Shown here piece by piece: positions 17,513 through 25,389 of a stretch of 64,000 nucleotides of DNA. The stretch lies in assembly GCA_036503775.1 (NCBI GenBank), contig DASXWH010000113.1, positions 1 to 64,000 on the forward strand, written 5' to 3'. A model generated the notes under the pieces. The model saw only the letters and a list, made by a program, of their open reading frames with translations. It did no database searches and was not told where the DNA came from. Both the position numbers and the translations under genes were made by a program. Numbering within the stretch: the stretch's first letter is position 1; each line of letters begins with the position of its first letter. Source of the stretch: Ohtaekwangia sp036503775. GTDB taxonomy: Bacteria > Bacteroidota > Bacteroidia > Cytophagales > Cyclobacteriaceae.

Positions 17513-17875
17513 ATGAAAGAGTTCATGTACATTTTCCGCAACACCCTCGAAGCTGAAGAAACCTATGCCAACTTAAGCCCGGAAGAAATGGAAGCGGATA
17601 TGAAGAAATGGAATGACTGGATGGGATGGCTGGCACAGCAGGACAAACTCATTGGCGGACAACCACTTTTCCCCGGAGGTAAGGTGCTTAGAACGTCATC
17701 CCGAAAAGTCACAGACGGACCTTTTACAGAAGGTAAAGACATTGTTGGTGGCTATCTGCTTATTAAGGCAAAGGATTATGCCGAAGCGATTGATCTGTCC
17801 AAAGGCTGCCCAATGTTTGATGCGCCTGATGCCAGTGTTGAAGTCAGAGAGATCATGCCTGTCCCACAAGAATAG
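17513..17875 (+). CDS. DGPF (YciI-related) domain protein
   Basis: 120 residues, a single YCII-related domain. The hallmark DGPF is literal in RKVTDGPFTEGKD near residues 66-78, followed by GGYLLIKAKDYAEAIDLSKGCP. The enzymatic activity of DGPF proteins is not established. They are the classical neighbours of ECF42 sigma factors, and one lies 0.5 kb downstream. A candidate ECF promoter sits directly upstream at 17446-17472. The lipoprotein gene follows after 25 bases. Confidence 0.9.
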   Translation: MKEFMYIFRNTLEAEETYANLSPEEMEADMKKWNDWMGWLAQQDKLIGGQPLFPGGKVLRTSSRKVTDGPFTEGKDIVGGYLLIKAKDYAEAIDLSKGCPMFDAPDASVEVREIMPVPQE

Positions 17876-17900
17876 TGGTCATTACTAATTTGAATATGAT

Positions 17901-18326
17901 ATGAACCGGATCATTATTACTCTACTTCTTATCGCCAGCCTACCAGGTTGCCAGCAGCTGCAAAATAAAGAGCAGGCCAACGTTGCTGTGGTGCAAAGTA
18001 TGTTTGACGCGTTTAATCGTCATGACTGGCCGGTCATGGCCAACCACTATGCCGACTCAGCACTTTTTCTGGACCCTTCGTTTGGCAAAGATTATGTTAT
18101 CAGGTCACAGCATGAAACAGCAGCCAAGTATGCTGAAATGCAAATGCTGTTTCCTGACATTCGGGATGATATAACCGGAATGTATTCGACTGGCGATAAC
18201 GTAATCGTGGAGTTTACTTCTTCCGGAAAAAGTGGTGATAGTCTCTCGTTTAGTCTTCCCATCAGTTGCGTACTAACCCTTAAGGATGGAAAGATCATTC
18301 GCGATGCCACCTATTATGACCTTTAA
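17901..18326 (+). CDS. SnoaL-like lipoprotein (NTF2 fold)
   Basis: 141 residues. The leader ends in the lipobox SLPGC, so it should be lipidated at Cys17 and anchored to a membrane. The mature part is an NTF2-like SnoaL/polyketide-cyclase fold (VQSMFDAFNRHDWPVMANHYADSALFLDPS ...). Ligand unknown. It lies in the DGPF / sigma-factor module, between the DGPF gene and a hairpin terminator, and is probably co-transcribed with the DGPF gene. A related secreted NTF2-like protein is encoded at 8619-9044. Confidence 0.83.
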   Translation: MNRIIITLLLIASLPGCQQLQNKEQANVAVVQSMFDAFNRHDWPVMANHYADSALFLDPSFGKDYVIRSQHETAAKYAEMQMLFPDIRDDITGMYSTGDNVIVEFTSSGKSGDSLSFSLPISCVLTLKDGKIIRDATYYDL

Positions 18327-18338
18327 GGTCATGAAATA

Positions 18339-18381
18339 AAAACAGGTTGTCGTAAGATTTTAAAATACGTCAACCTGTTTT
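18339..18381 (+). terminator. Hairpin terminator before the ECF sigma gene
   Basis: AAAACAGGTTG (18339-18349) pairs with CAACCTGTTTT (18371-18381). Inside, CGTA and TACG extend the stem past a T-T mismatch. A T-rich tract follows. It separates the DGPF/lipoprotein transcript from the sigma gene that starts 11 bases later. Confidence 0.8.
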
Positions 18382-18392
18382 ATTTTTCAGTT

Positions 18393-19658
18393 ATGAGTTC
18401 TTTCGGAGAGGAAAAGCCCCTGGTCGAACACCTGTTTCGTCATGAAGCGGGCAAGCTGATCGCTGTGCTTACCAAAATGTTCGGACCTCATAACCTTGAG
18501 CTCGCAGAAGATGTTGTACAGGACACCTTGATAAAAGCGCTGGAAAACTGGCGCATTAATGGCATCCCTCAAAATCCAACAGCATGGCTTTTCACAGCCG
18601 CCCGCAATAAAGCACTTGATGTAGTTCGCAGGGAGCGGTATAAAAAAGAATTTGCTGCTGAAATATCCCCTCTGCTCAAGTCTGAATTCTCAGCGGGAGA
18701 AACCATTCGGCAGCTCGTTCATGAAAATGAAATTGAAGATGAACAACTGCGAATGATGTTTGTATGTTGTCATCCGTCAATGCCGGAGGAGTCGCAGGTA
18801 GCACTTATATTGAAGACCCTTTGTGGTTTTAGTGTAGCCGAGATTGCCAAAGCTTTTCTTACCGGAGAAGAGACGATAACCAAACGGCTCTATCGTGCGC
18901 GACAACAATTCAGGGAAGAGAAAATTGCGTTTACGCTTCCGGATGTGAATGACTTACCCGGGCGATTGCAGAATGTGTTAATGGCCATTTACCTGATCTT
19001 CAATGAAGGGTATAACTCTACCCACCACACACTTGTTATCCGTGAGGATCTGGTAGAAGAATCACTGCGGCTGGCGAATCTGATTATCCGACATCCACAC
19101 ACGAACAAACCCGAAAGTCTGGCGCTTACAGCACTGCTGTGTTTTCATGCTGCACGACTCTATGGCCGTGTGGATCGTGAAGGAAATTTAGTGCTGTTAA
19201 AGCATCAGGACCGCTCACAATGGAATTATGAACTGATCCGTCAGGGAAATACATTTCTCAAACAAGCATCGGGAGGCGAATACGTTTCTGCTTTTCATGT
19301 AGAAGCAGCCATTGCGTATGAGCATTGTATTGCCGCATCATACGCGGAAACAAACTGGAAACAGATTTTGGAACTTTACGATATACTCTGGCAGATCAGG
19401 CCTGACGGTATTGTTGCGCTTAACCGGTTGATTGCCTCTGCTGAAGTGAATGGAGTCCGCAGTTCTCTTAAAGCGTTGCTTCTTTTGCAGGGCGACCCGA
19501 TTTTAAAAGATTATTATCTGTACTACGCCACGCTGGGCGACTGGCATGCGCAGCTCGGTGAAAAGGACTCAGCTAAAAATTATTTTACTGAAGCCGTGCA
19601 TCGCACAGAATCTCCCGGAGAGAAGAAATTGCTTCAGCAAAAAATCAATGCGTTATAA
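18393..19658 (+). CDS. ECF42-type sigma-70 family factor with C-terminal TPR extension
   Basis: 421 residues, more than twice a normal ECF factor. Region 2 includes LAEDVVQDTLIKALENW and the DNA-melting ARNKALDVVRRER; region 4 has the helix-turn-helix GFSVAEIAKAFLTGEETITKRLYRARQQF (quoted in part). The long C-terminal extension (DUF6596/TPR, about 190-421) includes FNEGYNSTHH and the repeat-like LNRLIASAEVNG. This is the ECF42 layout: no membrane anti-sigma factor, with the extension needed for activity. The DGPF gene upstream supports the assignment. Its last codons overlap the convergent Sua5-type gene by six bases. Confidence 0.9.
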   Translation: MSSFGEEKPLVEHLFRHEAGKLIAVLTKMFGPHNLELAEDVVQDTLIKALENWRINGIPQNPTAWLFTAARNKALDVVRRERYKKEFAAEISPLLKSEFSAGETIRQLVHENEIEDEQLRMMFVCCHPSMPEESQVALILKTLCGFSVAEIAKAFLTGEETITKRLYRARQQFREEKIAFTLPDVNDLPGRLQNVLMAIYLIFNEGYNSTHHTLVIREDLVEESLRLANLIIRHPHTNKPESLALTALLCFHAARLYGRVDREGNLVLLKHQDRSQWNYELIRQGNTFLKQASGGEYVSAFHVEAAIAYEHCIAASYAETNWKQILELYDILWQIRPDGIVALNRLIASAEVNGVRSSLKALLLLQGDPILKDYYLYYATLGDWHAQLGEKDSAKNYFTEAVHRTESPGEKKLLQQKINAL

Positions 19659-20282
19659 ATATTGTTCGATATCACCAAGTCCCTGGCGGATGATGGTTAT
19701 CTCCTGATCTGTACAATCCACGACCGTTGAAGGCACGTTGCCACCGGCTCCGCCATCAATTACAATATCAACAAGGTGTTTGAAGTCTTTAAAGATCTCC
19801 TCCGGATCTGTCGTGTAGGCTTTGATATGATCATCGTCTTTAATAGATGTGGTGATCAACGGATTTTGTAATTCCTTCACGATCTGCCGCGGGATGTTAT
19901 GATCGGGAATACGGATACCCACAGTCTTTTTGTTTACATCCAGAATTTTCGGAACCCGGCTACTGGATTCCAGGATAAAGGTGAATGGTCCCGGTAAAGC
20001 TTTTTTGAGAAGTTTAAATACAGGTGTGTCTATGCGATGTACAAATTCAGAAATATGACTCAGGTCGTTGCAGATAAAAGACAGATCAAGTTTCTGTGGT
20101 TTGATGTCCATGATACGGCATAACCGTTCAATGGATTTCCGGTTCATCAGGTCGCAGCCAATGCCATAAATGGTATCGGTCGGATAGACCACAATTCCAC
20201 CTTTTTTCAGCACATCAACCGTGTGATTGATTTTTCGTACTTCCGGGTTTTGGGGATGGATCTTTATTAATTCAGCGGCCAT
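19653..20282 (-). CDS. L-threonylcarbamoyladenylate synthase (Sua5/YciO/YrdC family)
   Basis: 209 residues. The YrdC fold is seen from YPTDTIYGIGCDL (residues 33-45) through the LPGPFTFILESS and GIRIPDH blocks. The family makes threonylcarbamoyl-AMP from Thr, bicarbonate and ATP for the t6A37 tRNA modification. It lacks the extra C-terminal Sua5 domain. The ATG at 20282 is chosen because the 33-codon upstream extension is poorly coding and runs into the mltG promoter. Some YciO relatives lack this activity, so the function is probable but not certain. Confidence 0.87.
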   Translation of the reverse strand: MAAELIKIHPQNPEVRKINHTVDVLKKGGIVVYPTDTIYGIGCDLMNRKSIERLCRIMDIKPQKLDLSFICNDLSHISEFVHRIDTPVFKLLKKALPGPFTFILESSSRVPKILDVNKKTVGIRIPDHNIPRQIVKELQNPLITTSIKDDDHIKAYTTDPEEIFKDFKHLVDIVIDGGAGGNVPSTVVDCTDQEITIIRQGLGDIEQYL

Positions 20283-20332
20283 GTATTTCGAAAGGTAAGA
20301 CTTTCCCGCTTTCTGACTCGAACCACTTTTAG

Positions 20333-20340
20333 TACTTTTG
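20333..20340 (+). promoter_or_regulatory. Bacteroidota -7 element of mltG
   Basis: TACTTTTG fits TAnnTTTG exactly and ends 15 bases before the chosen mltG ATG. It supports that start over one 18 bases upstream, which would lie at the element itself. Confidence 0.6.
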
Positions 20341-20355
20341 ACGTTCAATTGTTCT

Positions 20356-21402
20356 ATGAAACCGAATAAGCGCTTAATCATCTTTCTGATCCTTTCCGTT
20401 CTGGGTATTTCTTTTTCGTTCTATGCTTACCAGATGGTGTATACCCCCAATATTTTATTAGATGCAGAGAGCAGGTTATTCATTATTGAGGAAGGGGATT
20501 CGTTTAAAGAAGTGCAGAAGAAACTGCACGAAGGTCGCTATGTTAACGACCTGATTTCATTCAGTTTCCTGGCGCGTATAACCGGATATGATAAGCAATT
20601 GAAACCGGGCCGTTATGTTCTGCGCAAAAACATGTCTAACCTGCAGGCACTTAAAATACTTCGGTCGGGTAAGCAGGAGCCGGTGAAGATCACATTCAAC
20701 AATATTCGTCTTCCGAAAGAACTGGCGGAGCGGATCACACGCAATCTCGGTATGAAGCCCGAAGAATTTGAAGCTGCCCTGATAAAATTCTCCATGAATA
20801 ATCCATACGGTTTCACGAAGGACAACGTCATGGCCATGTTCATTCCCAATACCTATGAAGTGTATTACAATGTTTCTCCGGAAAGTCTGCTGGAGAAAAT
20901 GCATGATGAATATGAATCATTCTGGAACGGAACGCGAAAGGAGAAAGCTACTGCCATTGGACTTACGCCTACAGAAGTATCCACGCTGGCATCGATCGTT
21001 CAGGCGGAGACCATCAAGGCTGACGAGGCGCCCATCATTGCTGGTTTGTACCTTAACCGGCTGAAGAAAGGCATTGCCTTACAGGCAGATCCTACCTTAA
21101 AATTCGCGGTAGGTGATTTTAGTTTGAAACGGATATTGAATGTTCACAAGGAAATAGATTCTCCCTACAACACGTACATGCACCCGGGATTACCCCCCGG
21201 ACCAATTGCTATGGCAGAAATTACCTCCATAGATGCGGTGTTGAATTATACCCCCAGCAATTACTATTACATGTGCGCCAAAGAGGATTTTTCCGGGCGA
21301 CATAATTTCACCAACAGTTACGAAGAACATATGCGCAATGCCGCAAAGTACCAGCGTGCGCTCACCATCGAGCAACGTAAGGCAGCACAACAAAATCGTT
21401 GA
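20356..21402 (+). CDS. mltG: Endolytic peptidoglycan transglycosylase MltG
   Basis: 348 residues. A short cytoplasmic tail and one membrane helix (about 5-27) precede a LysM-like region and the YceG/MltG catalytic domain. Signatures are FIPNTYEVYYNVSPE, LASIVQAET with the expected catalytic glutamate, LYLNRLKKGIALQADPTL and the YNTYMHPGLPPGPI block. MltG cleaves nascent glycan strands and sets their length at the inner membrane. It is followed at one base by the thioesterase gene and then yihY, a tight operon. Confidence 0.93.
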   Translation: MKPNKRLIIFLILSVLGISFSFYAYQMVYTPNILLDAESRLFIIEEGDSFKEVQKKLHEGRYVNDLISFSFLARITGYDKQLKPGRYVLRKNMSNLQALKILRSGKQEPVKITFNNIRLPKELAERITRNLGMKPEEFEAALIKFSMNNPYGFTKDNVMAMFIPNTYEVYYNVSPESLLEKMHDEYESFWNGTRKEKATAIGLTPTEVSTLASIVQAETIKADEAPIIAGLYLNRLKKGIALQADPTLKFAVGDFSLKRILNVHKEIDSPYNTYMHPGLPPGPIAMAEITSIDAVLNYTPSNYYYMCAKEDFSGRHNFTNSYEEHMRNAAKYQRALTIEQRKAAQQNR

Positions 21403-21403
21403 G

Positions 21404-21811
21404 ATGTATCAATCTGAAACTTCCGTTCGCGTACGTTATGGGGAAACCGATCAGATGGGATATGTGTACTATGGTATCTATGCCATGTACTATGAAGTTG
21501 CCCGGGTGGAGAGTCTTCGTAAATTAGGATTAACCTACAGGGAGATTGAAGCGATGGGTGTGATTATGCCTGTGCTGGAAAATCATTCGAAGTATCTGGC
21601 ACCCGGCCGGTATGACGAACTTCTCCGGATCGTAACCACCATCCGGGAGAAGCCGGGCGTACGCATCCGCTTTGAGTATGAAATTTTTAACGAAGAGAAT
21701 AAATTGATCAATCAGGGTGAAACGGTACTGGCTTTTGTAGATCAGAAAACCAACCGCCCCTGCCGTCCACCGGAACCCATGGCCCGTGTGCTGGAACCAT
21801 TCTTCACATGA
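21404..21811 (+). CDS. Acyl-CoA thioesterase, YbgC/4-hydroxybenzoyl-CoA thioesterase family
   Basis: 135 residues, one hotdog domain. The active-site block ETDQMGYVYYGIYAMYYEVAR near residues 13-33 (quoted in part) has the conserved Asp and the following Gly-x-x-tyrosine pattern. It hydrolyses acyl-CoA or acyl-ACP thioesters in the cytoplasm; chain preference is unknown. The ATG at 21404 lies one base after the mltG stop, and its own stop overlaps the yihY ATG (ATGA). Confidence 0.88.
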   Translation: MYQSETSVRVRYGETDQMGYVYYGIYAMYYEVARVESLRKLGLTYREIEAMGVIMPVLENHSKYLAPGRYDELLRIVTTIREKPGVRIRFEYEIFNEENKLINQGETVLAFVDQKTNRPCRPPEPMARVLEPFFT

Positions 21812-22791
21812 AGTACAAACATAAACGACTTATTCTGAAATGGTACCCGGGGATGTATCTCATCTCCTGGATGAAAAAGGTTCGCTTCAGCAAGTATGAG
21901 AATGTTTCATTGTATAAAATCCTGAGGTTGTTCGGACAAAATCTGGTGAATGATGAAATCATGGACCGGGCCAATGGTGTAGCCTACAATTTTATACTGG
22001 CTGTATTTCCAGCGATTATTTTTCTCTTCACGTTAATTCCCTACATCACGCCTTTTTTCCCCGACATCACCCACGAAAGTATTCTTCAATTCATGGGCGA
22101 TCTCATGCCCACCAGTATGTTTGAAGTTGTTTCACCCACGGTAATGGATATCGTCAGCAATCAGCGGGGTGGTCTGCTGTCACTTGGTTTTGTGTTTTCC
22201 ATCTGGTTATCCACCAATGGTACACTGGCATTGATGCGAGCATTCAATGCCTGCTACCGCACAATTGAAAGACGCAGCGGATTGAAGACACGGTTAATAG
22301 CCACAGGCCTGACGCTCAATCTGGCGTTTGTTGTTTTTCTCGCCATTGCTTTATTGGTAATCGGTCAATTCATTTTGAATTACCTCATGCAATTTGATTG
22401 GCTTAACATTACGGACTTCACGGTGTTTCTGTTGTTCACCCTTCGGTTCATCGTCATCTTCATTGTTTTCTTTTTGGCCATTTCAACGCTTTATTATTTT
22501 GGTCCGGCTATTCATTACAACTGGCGGTTTTTTTCACTGGGTTCTATTCTGGCCACGATTGGAACCCTGGTTGTGTCGTATGGATTCTCTTTCTACATCA
22601 CCAATTTTGCCACCTATAACAAAGTGTACGGCTCTATTGGTGTGCTCATCGCCATTATGGTCTGGATTCAATTGGTAACGGTGGTATTACTGATCGGCTA
22701 TGAAGTGAATGCCAGCATTCACAATGCCATTTACAAACAAGCGCTATGGAATGCGCGCATGCACCGGGCCAGGCAAAAGCTGAATAAATAA
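21808..22791 (+). CDS. YihY/virulence factor BrkB family membrane protein
   Basis: 327 residues with about six membrane helices. Family signatures include NDEIMDRANGVAYNFILAVFPAI near residues 46-68 (shown in part), GLLSLGFVFSIWLSTNGT, and the late VYGSIGVLIAIMVWIQ. Despite earlier labels as RNase BN, YihY proteins are membrane proteins of uncertain transport function. The start overlaps the thioesterase stop by four bases, and a hairpin terminator follows at once. Confidence 0.9.
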   Translation: MKYKHKRLILKWYPGMYLISWMKKVRFSKYENVSLYKILRLFGQNLVNDEIMDRANGVAYNFILAVFPAIIFLFTLIPYITPFFPDITHESILQFMGDLMPTSMFEVVSPTVMDIVSNQRGGLLSLGFVFSIWLSTNGTLALMRAFNACYRTIERRSGLKTRLIATGLTLNLAFVVFLAIALLVIGQFILNYLMQFDWLNITDFTVFLLFTLRFIVIFIVFFLAISTLYYFGPAIHYNWRFFSLGSILATIGTLVVSYGFSFYITNFATYNKVYGSIGVLIAIMVWIQLVTVVLLIGYEVNASIHNAIYKQALWNARMHRARQKLNK

Positions 22792-22793
22792 AA

Positions 22794-22816
22794 AAGCACG
22801 GAGGTTATCCGTGCTT
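22794..22816. terminator. Terminator between yihY and ndk
   Basis: AAGCACGGA (22794-22802) and TCCGTGCTT (22808-22816) form a 9-bp stem with a 5-base loop between converging genes. A-rich and T-rich flanks make it usable on both strands. Confidence 0.82.
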
Positions 22817-22844
22817 CTTATCTTGAATTTTATAAAACCGATTT

Positions 22845-23264
22845 TTAAAACTGTTCGAATTTAGAGAAGAAAAAGCTGCCTTCAATTTCAGCATTTGTAT
22901 CGCTGTCAGATCCGTGAATGGCGTTTGCCTCAATTGACTTTGCAAAGAGGTTACGGATAGTACCGGGTGCTGCTTTCTGAGGATCCGTTGCGCCAATGAG
23001 TTTACGGAAATCTTCCACTGCGTTATCCTTTTCAAGGATCATCGGTACGATCGTCCCAGATGACATATACGCACAAAGATCTTTAAAGAAAGGGCGCTCT
23101 TTGTGGATGGCGTAAAACTGTCCGGCACGTTCCGGAGAAAGTTGCGTTTTTTTCATGGCTACGATGCGAAAGCCTGCTTCTTCAATCATTTTAATAATTG
23201 CTCCCGAGTTATTTGCACTAACGGCATCGGGCTTAATCATCGTAAAAGTTCTGTTTCCAGCCAT
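22845..23264 (-). CDS. ndk: Nucleoside diphosphate kinase
   Basis: Transfers the gamma phosphate between nucleoside triphosphates and diphosphates. 139 residues. It opens with RTFTMIKPDAV, and the phospho-histidine is His117 in NAIHGSDS. The ATG at 23264 gives the usual start; upstream in-frame codons belong to the leader. A -7 element lies 43 bases before this ATG. It is monocistronic. Confidence 0.95.
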   Translation of the reverse strand: MAGNRTFTMIKPDAVSANNSGAIIKMIEEAGFRIVAMKKTQLSPERAGQFYAIHKERPFFKDLCAYMSSGTIVPMILEKDNAVEDFRKLIGATDPQKAAPGTIRNLFAKSIEANAIHGSDSDTNAEIEGSFFFSKFEQF

Positions 23265-23307
23265 ATAATTTGTTTTAGTCGTAGTTATCAGGTTCAATAA
23301 ACGGCCG

Positions 23308-23315
23308 CAAAAATA
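23308..23315 (-). promoter_or_regulatory. Bacteroidota -7 element of ndk
   Basis: On the minus strand the bases read TATTTTTG, an exact TAnnTTTG match. It predicts a leader of about 40 bases for ndk. A TTTG at the -33 spacing is not evident. Confidence 0.55.
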
Positions 23316-23429
23316 GAAAAAAAGTCCAGAGTGCGAGGTTTCAGCGCAGTGTTTATCAGTACTTTTTGACGATTAAGGACGTCTCACTTCAAAAAAATTA
23401 TCCATTTTTGCCCCTTCCTTAAACTGCGT

Positions 23430-24440
23430 ATGCAACAAATTCAGGCATTTCGTGACTTTATGAGCCAGCCCAGAAGTGTGGTTATTCTGACCCACTTTAA
23501 GCCGGATGCCGATGCATTGGGTTCATCGCTTGGATTAATGGGGTATTTGAAAAAGAAGGGTCACCGCGTGCAGGTAATAACCCCGAGCGACTACCCTGAT
23601 TTTATTTCCTGGATGCCAGGCAATTCCGATGTGCTGATTTTTCAAAAGGATAAACCCAAGCCCAGCCAGGAATTTATTGACCAGGCTGAAATTATTTTTT
23701 GCCTGGATTTTTCCAGTCTGAACCGGATCAATGAATTAGGGGAAATGGTGCGGGCATCGGCTGCAAAAAAGGTTCTGGTTGATCATCATCTTGAACCTGA
23801 AAATTTCGCTGATTTTGTTCAGTGGGATGATACCGCTGCCAGTACAGCCGAATTGATTTTTCAGCTCATTGATGAACTGGGCGATAAAAAACTTATTGAT
23901 AACTCCATCGCCAATTGCCTTTACGCTGGGATCATGACGGATACCGGTGGCTTCCGACATTCGAATACCACCTTTAAAGTATTTCAGATCGCAGGTGAGC
24001 TTGTTGCCCTTGGTGCTAATCCATCGCAGGTATCTAAATTGGTGTATGATACCAACACCATTGAGAGGCTTCGTTTGATGGGTTACGTGTTGAGCGAAAA
24101 ACTACAGGTGTTACCGGAATACCGGACCGCATATATGGTTTTGTCAGCTGAAGAGTTAAAAAAATTCGGCTCTCAGACAGGCGATACGGAAGGCTTGGTG
24201 AATTATGGGCTCTCTGTAAAAGGTGTTAAACTCTCTGTGATGATTTCTGACCGCAAGGATAGTGTCAAATTATCGTTCAGATCGCTGGGCGACTTTTCGG
24301 TAAATGATCTGGCCCGAAAACATTTTGAAGGCGGAGGCCACCGCAATGCAGCAGGCGGTCAGACCCATCTGAGTCTGGATGAAACCCTACAAAAGTTTTT
24401 AACACTACTGCCTGAGTATAAAGCCTCACTTTTGGCCTGA
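23430..24440 (+). CDS. nrnA: DHH/DHHA1 phosphoesterase, NrnA-like (nanoRNase/pAp phosphatase)
   Basis: 336 residues. Metal motifs are in order: ILTHFKPDADALGSSLG (residues 19-35), LDFSSLNR, VDHHLEP and TDTGGFRHSNT. The C-terminal DHHA1 signature GGGHRNAAGG binds substrate. NrnA-type enzymes degrade two- to five-base RNA and dephosphorylate pAp. It opens a run of five plus-strand genes ending at udk, with a 61-base gap to the first FKBP lipoprotein. Confidence 0.92.
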   Translation: MQQIQAFRDFMSQPRSVVILTHFKPDADALGSSLGLMGYLKKKGHRVQVITPSDYPDFISWMPGNSDVLIFQKDKPKPSQEFIDQAEIIFCLDFSSLNRINELGEMVRASAAKKVLVDHHLEPENFADFVQWDDTAASTAELIFQLIDELGDKKLIDNSIANCLYAGIMTDTGGFRHSNTTFKVFQIAGELVALGANPSQVSKLVYDTNTIERLRLMGYVLSEKLQVLPEYRTAYMVLSAEELKKFGSQTGDTEGLVNYGLSVKGVKLSVMISDRKDSVKLSFRSLGDFSVNDLARKHFEGGGHRNAAGGQTHLSLDETLQKFLTLLPEYKASLLA

Positions 24441-24501
24441 ATAAAAAATCATTAAACAATTCCAACTTTATAACTTCTACTACTGTCTAAACATGAATAC
24501 A

Positions 24502-25383
24502 ATGAAAATAGCAAATGTGCTGATTGGATTGCTGCTGTTAGTCGCGGCCTGCAAAACTGAAAAAGAAACACCTAACGGATTTAAATTCACGGTTGTTGAA
24601 TCAGGCGATGGCGTACTGGCAAAGCCTCAGGAGATAATGGTTTTTGATTTCGTAATGAAGGACTCTAAAGATTCGATCTGGCAGAGTACCTATAAGGAAG
24701 AAATGCCAGGCTATCTGATGGTGGCTGATACTTCAGCTCTTAAGAGTGAAGACGGAATGATGCAGATGTTCAGAATGCTGTCAAAAGGTGACAGTGTTCA
24801 TGTAACGATGTCGGCCGTAGAGTTCTTCAGAGACCTGGTTCGTGCTCCACTTCCCATGGGCATTGATTCCACACTGAATATCGCGTATTTGATTCGCGTA
24901 ACCGGAATCATGTCACAGGATGATTTCCGGAAATTTCAAATGGAGTTAGCCGAGAAGAAGAGCCAGAAACAAAAGAGCCTGGATCTGGAGACCATTAAAA
25001 AATATCTCGCGGACAATAGCATTACAGCACAGGAAGACACCAGTGGCATACAATACGTGATTCACAACTCAACGGGTGGAAAGAAGCCAGTGCTTGAGAG
25101 CTGCGTGGAAGTAAAGTACACCGGAAAATTTATGGCGGATGGAAGAATATTTGATAAGAACGATCGTATTGGATTTCCATTAACGGATGTAATTCCGGGG
25201 TGGCAATATTCAATTCCTAAATTGGCTATTGGAGATTCAGGTACGTTTTACATTCCTTCTTCACTGGCTTATGGCCCCAGAGGATATCCCGGAGCAATTC
25301 CTCCCAATGCGATTTTGATATTCGATGTTCAGGTATTGGCAGTAGGAGATAGCCTGGATCAGGCGACACGAACTTGTAAATAA
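24502..25383 (+). CDS. FKBP-type peptidyl-prolyl isomerase lipoprotein (canonical domain C-terminal)
   Basis: 293 residues. The lipobox LLVAAC predicts a lipoprotein. Two FKBP-like halves are visible. The N-terminal half (about 25-145) keeps the fold pattern but lacks the binding-site motifs. The C-terminal half has the full set: VKYTGKFMADGRIFD, DVIPGWQ, FYIPSSLAYG and IPPNAILIFDVQVL. It should catalyse prolyl isomerisation in the periplasm and resembles gliding-associated GldI-type isomerases. The next gene, six bases downstream, encodes a second FKBP lipoprotein. The ATG at 24502 suits the leader better than the one at 24493. Confidence 0.9.
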   Translation: MKIANVLIGLLLLVAACKTEKETPNGFKFTVVESGDGVLAKPQEIMVFDFVMKDSKDSIWQSTYKEEMPGYLMVADTSALKSEDGMMQMFRMLSKGDSVHVTMSAVEFFRDLVRAPLPMGIDSTLNIAYLIRVTGIMSQDDFRKFQMELAEKKSQKQKSLDLETIKKYLADNSITAQEDTSGIQYVIHNSTGGKKPVLESCVEVKYTGKFMADGRIFDKNDRIGFPLTDVIPGWQYSIPKLAIGDSGTFYIPSSLAYGPRGYPGAIPPNAILIFDVQVLAVGDSLDQATRTCK

Positions 25384-25389
25384 TTTAAA

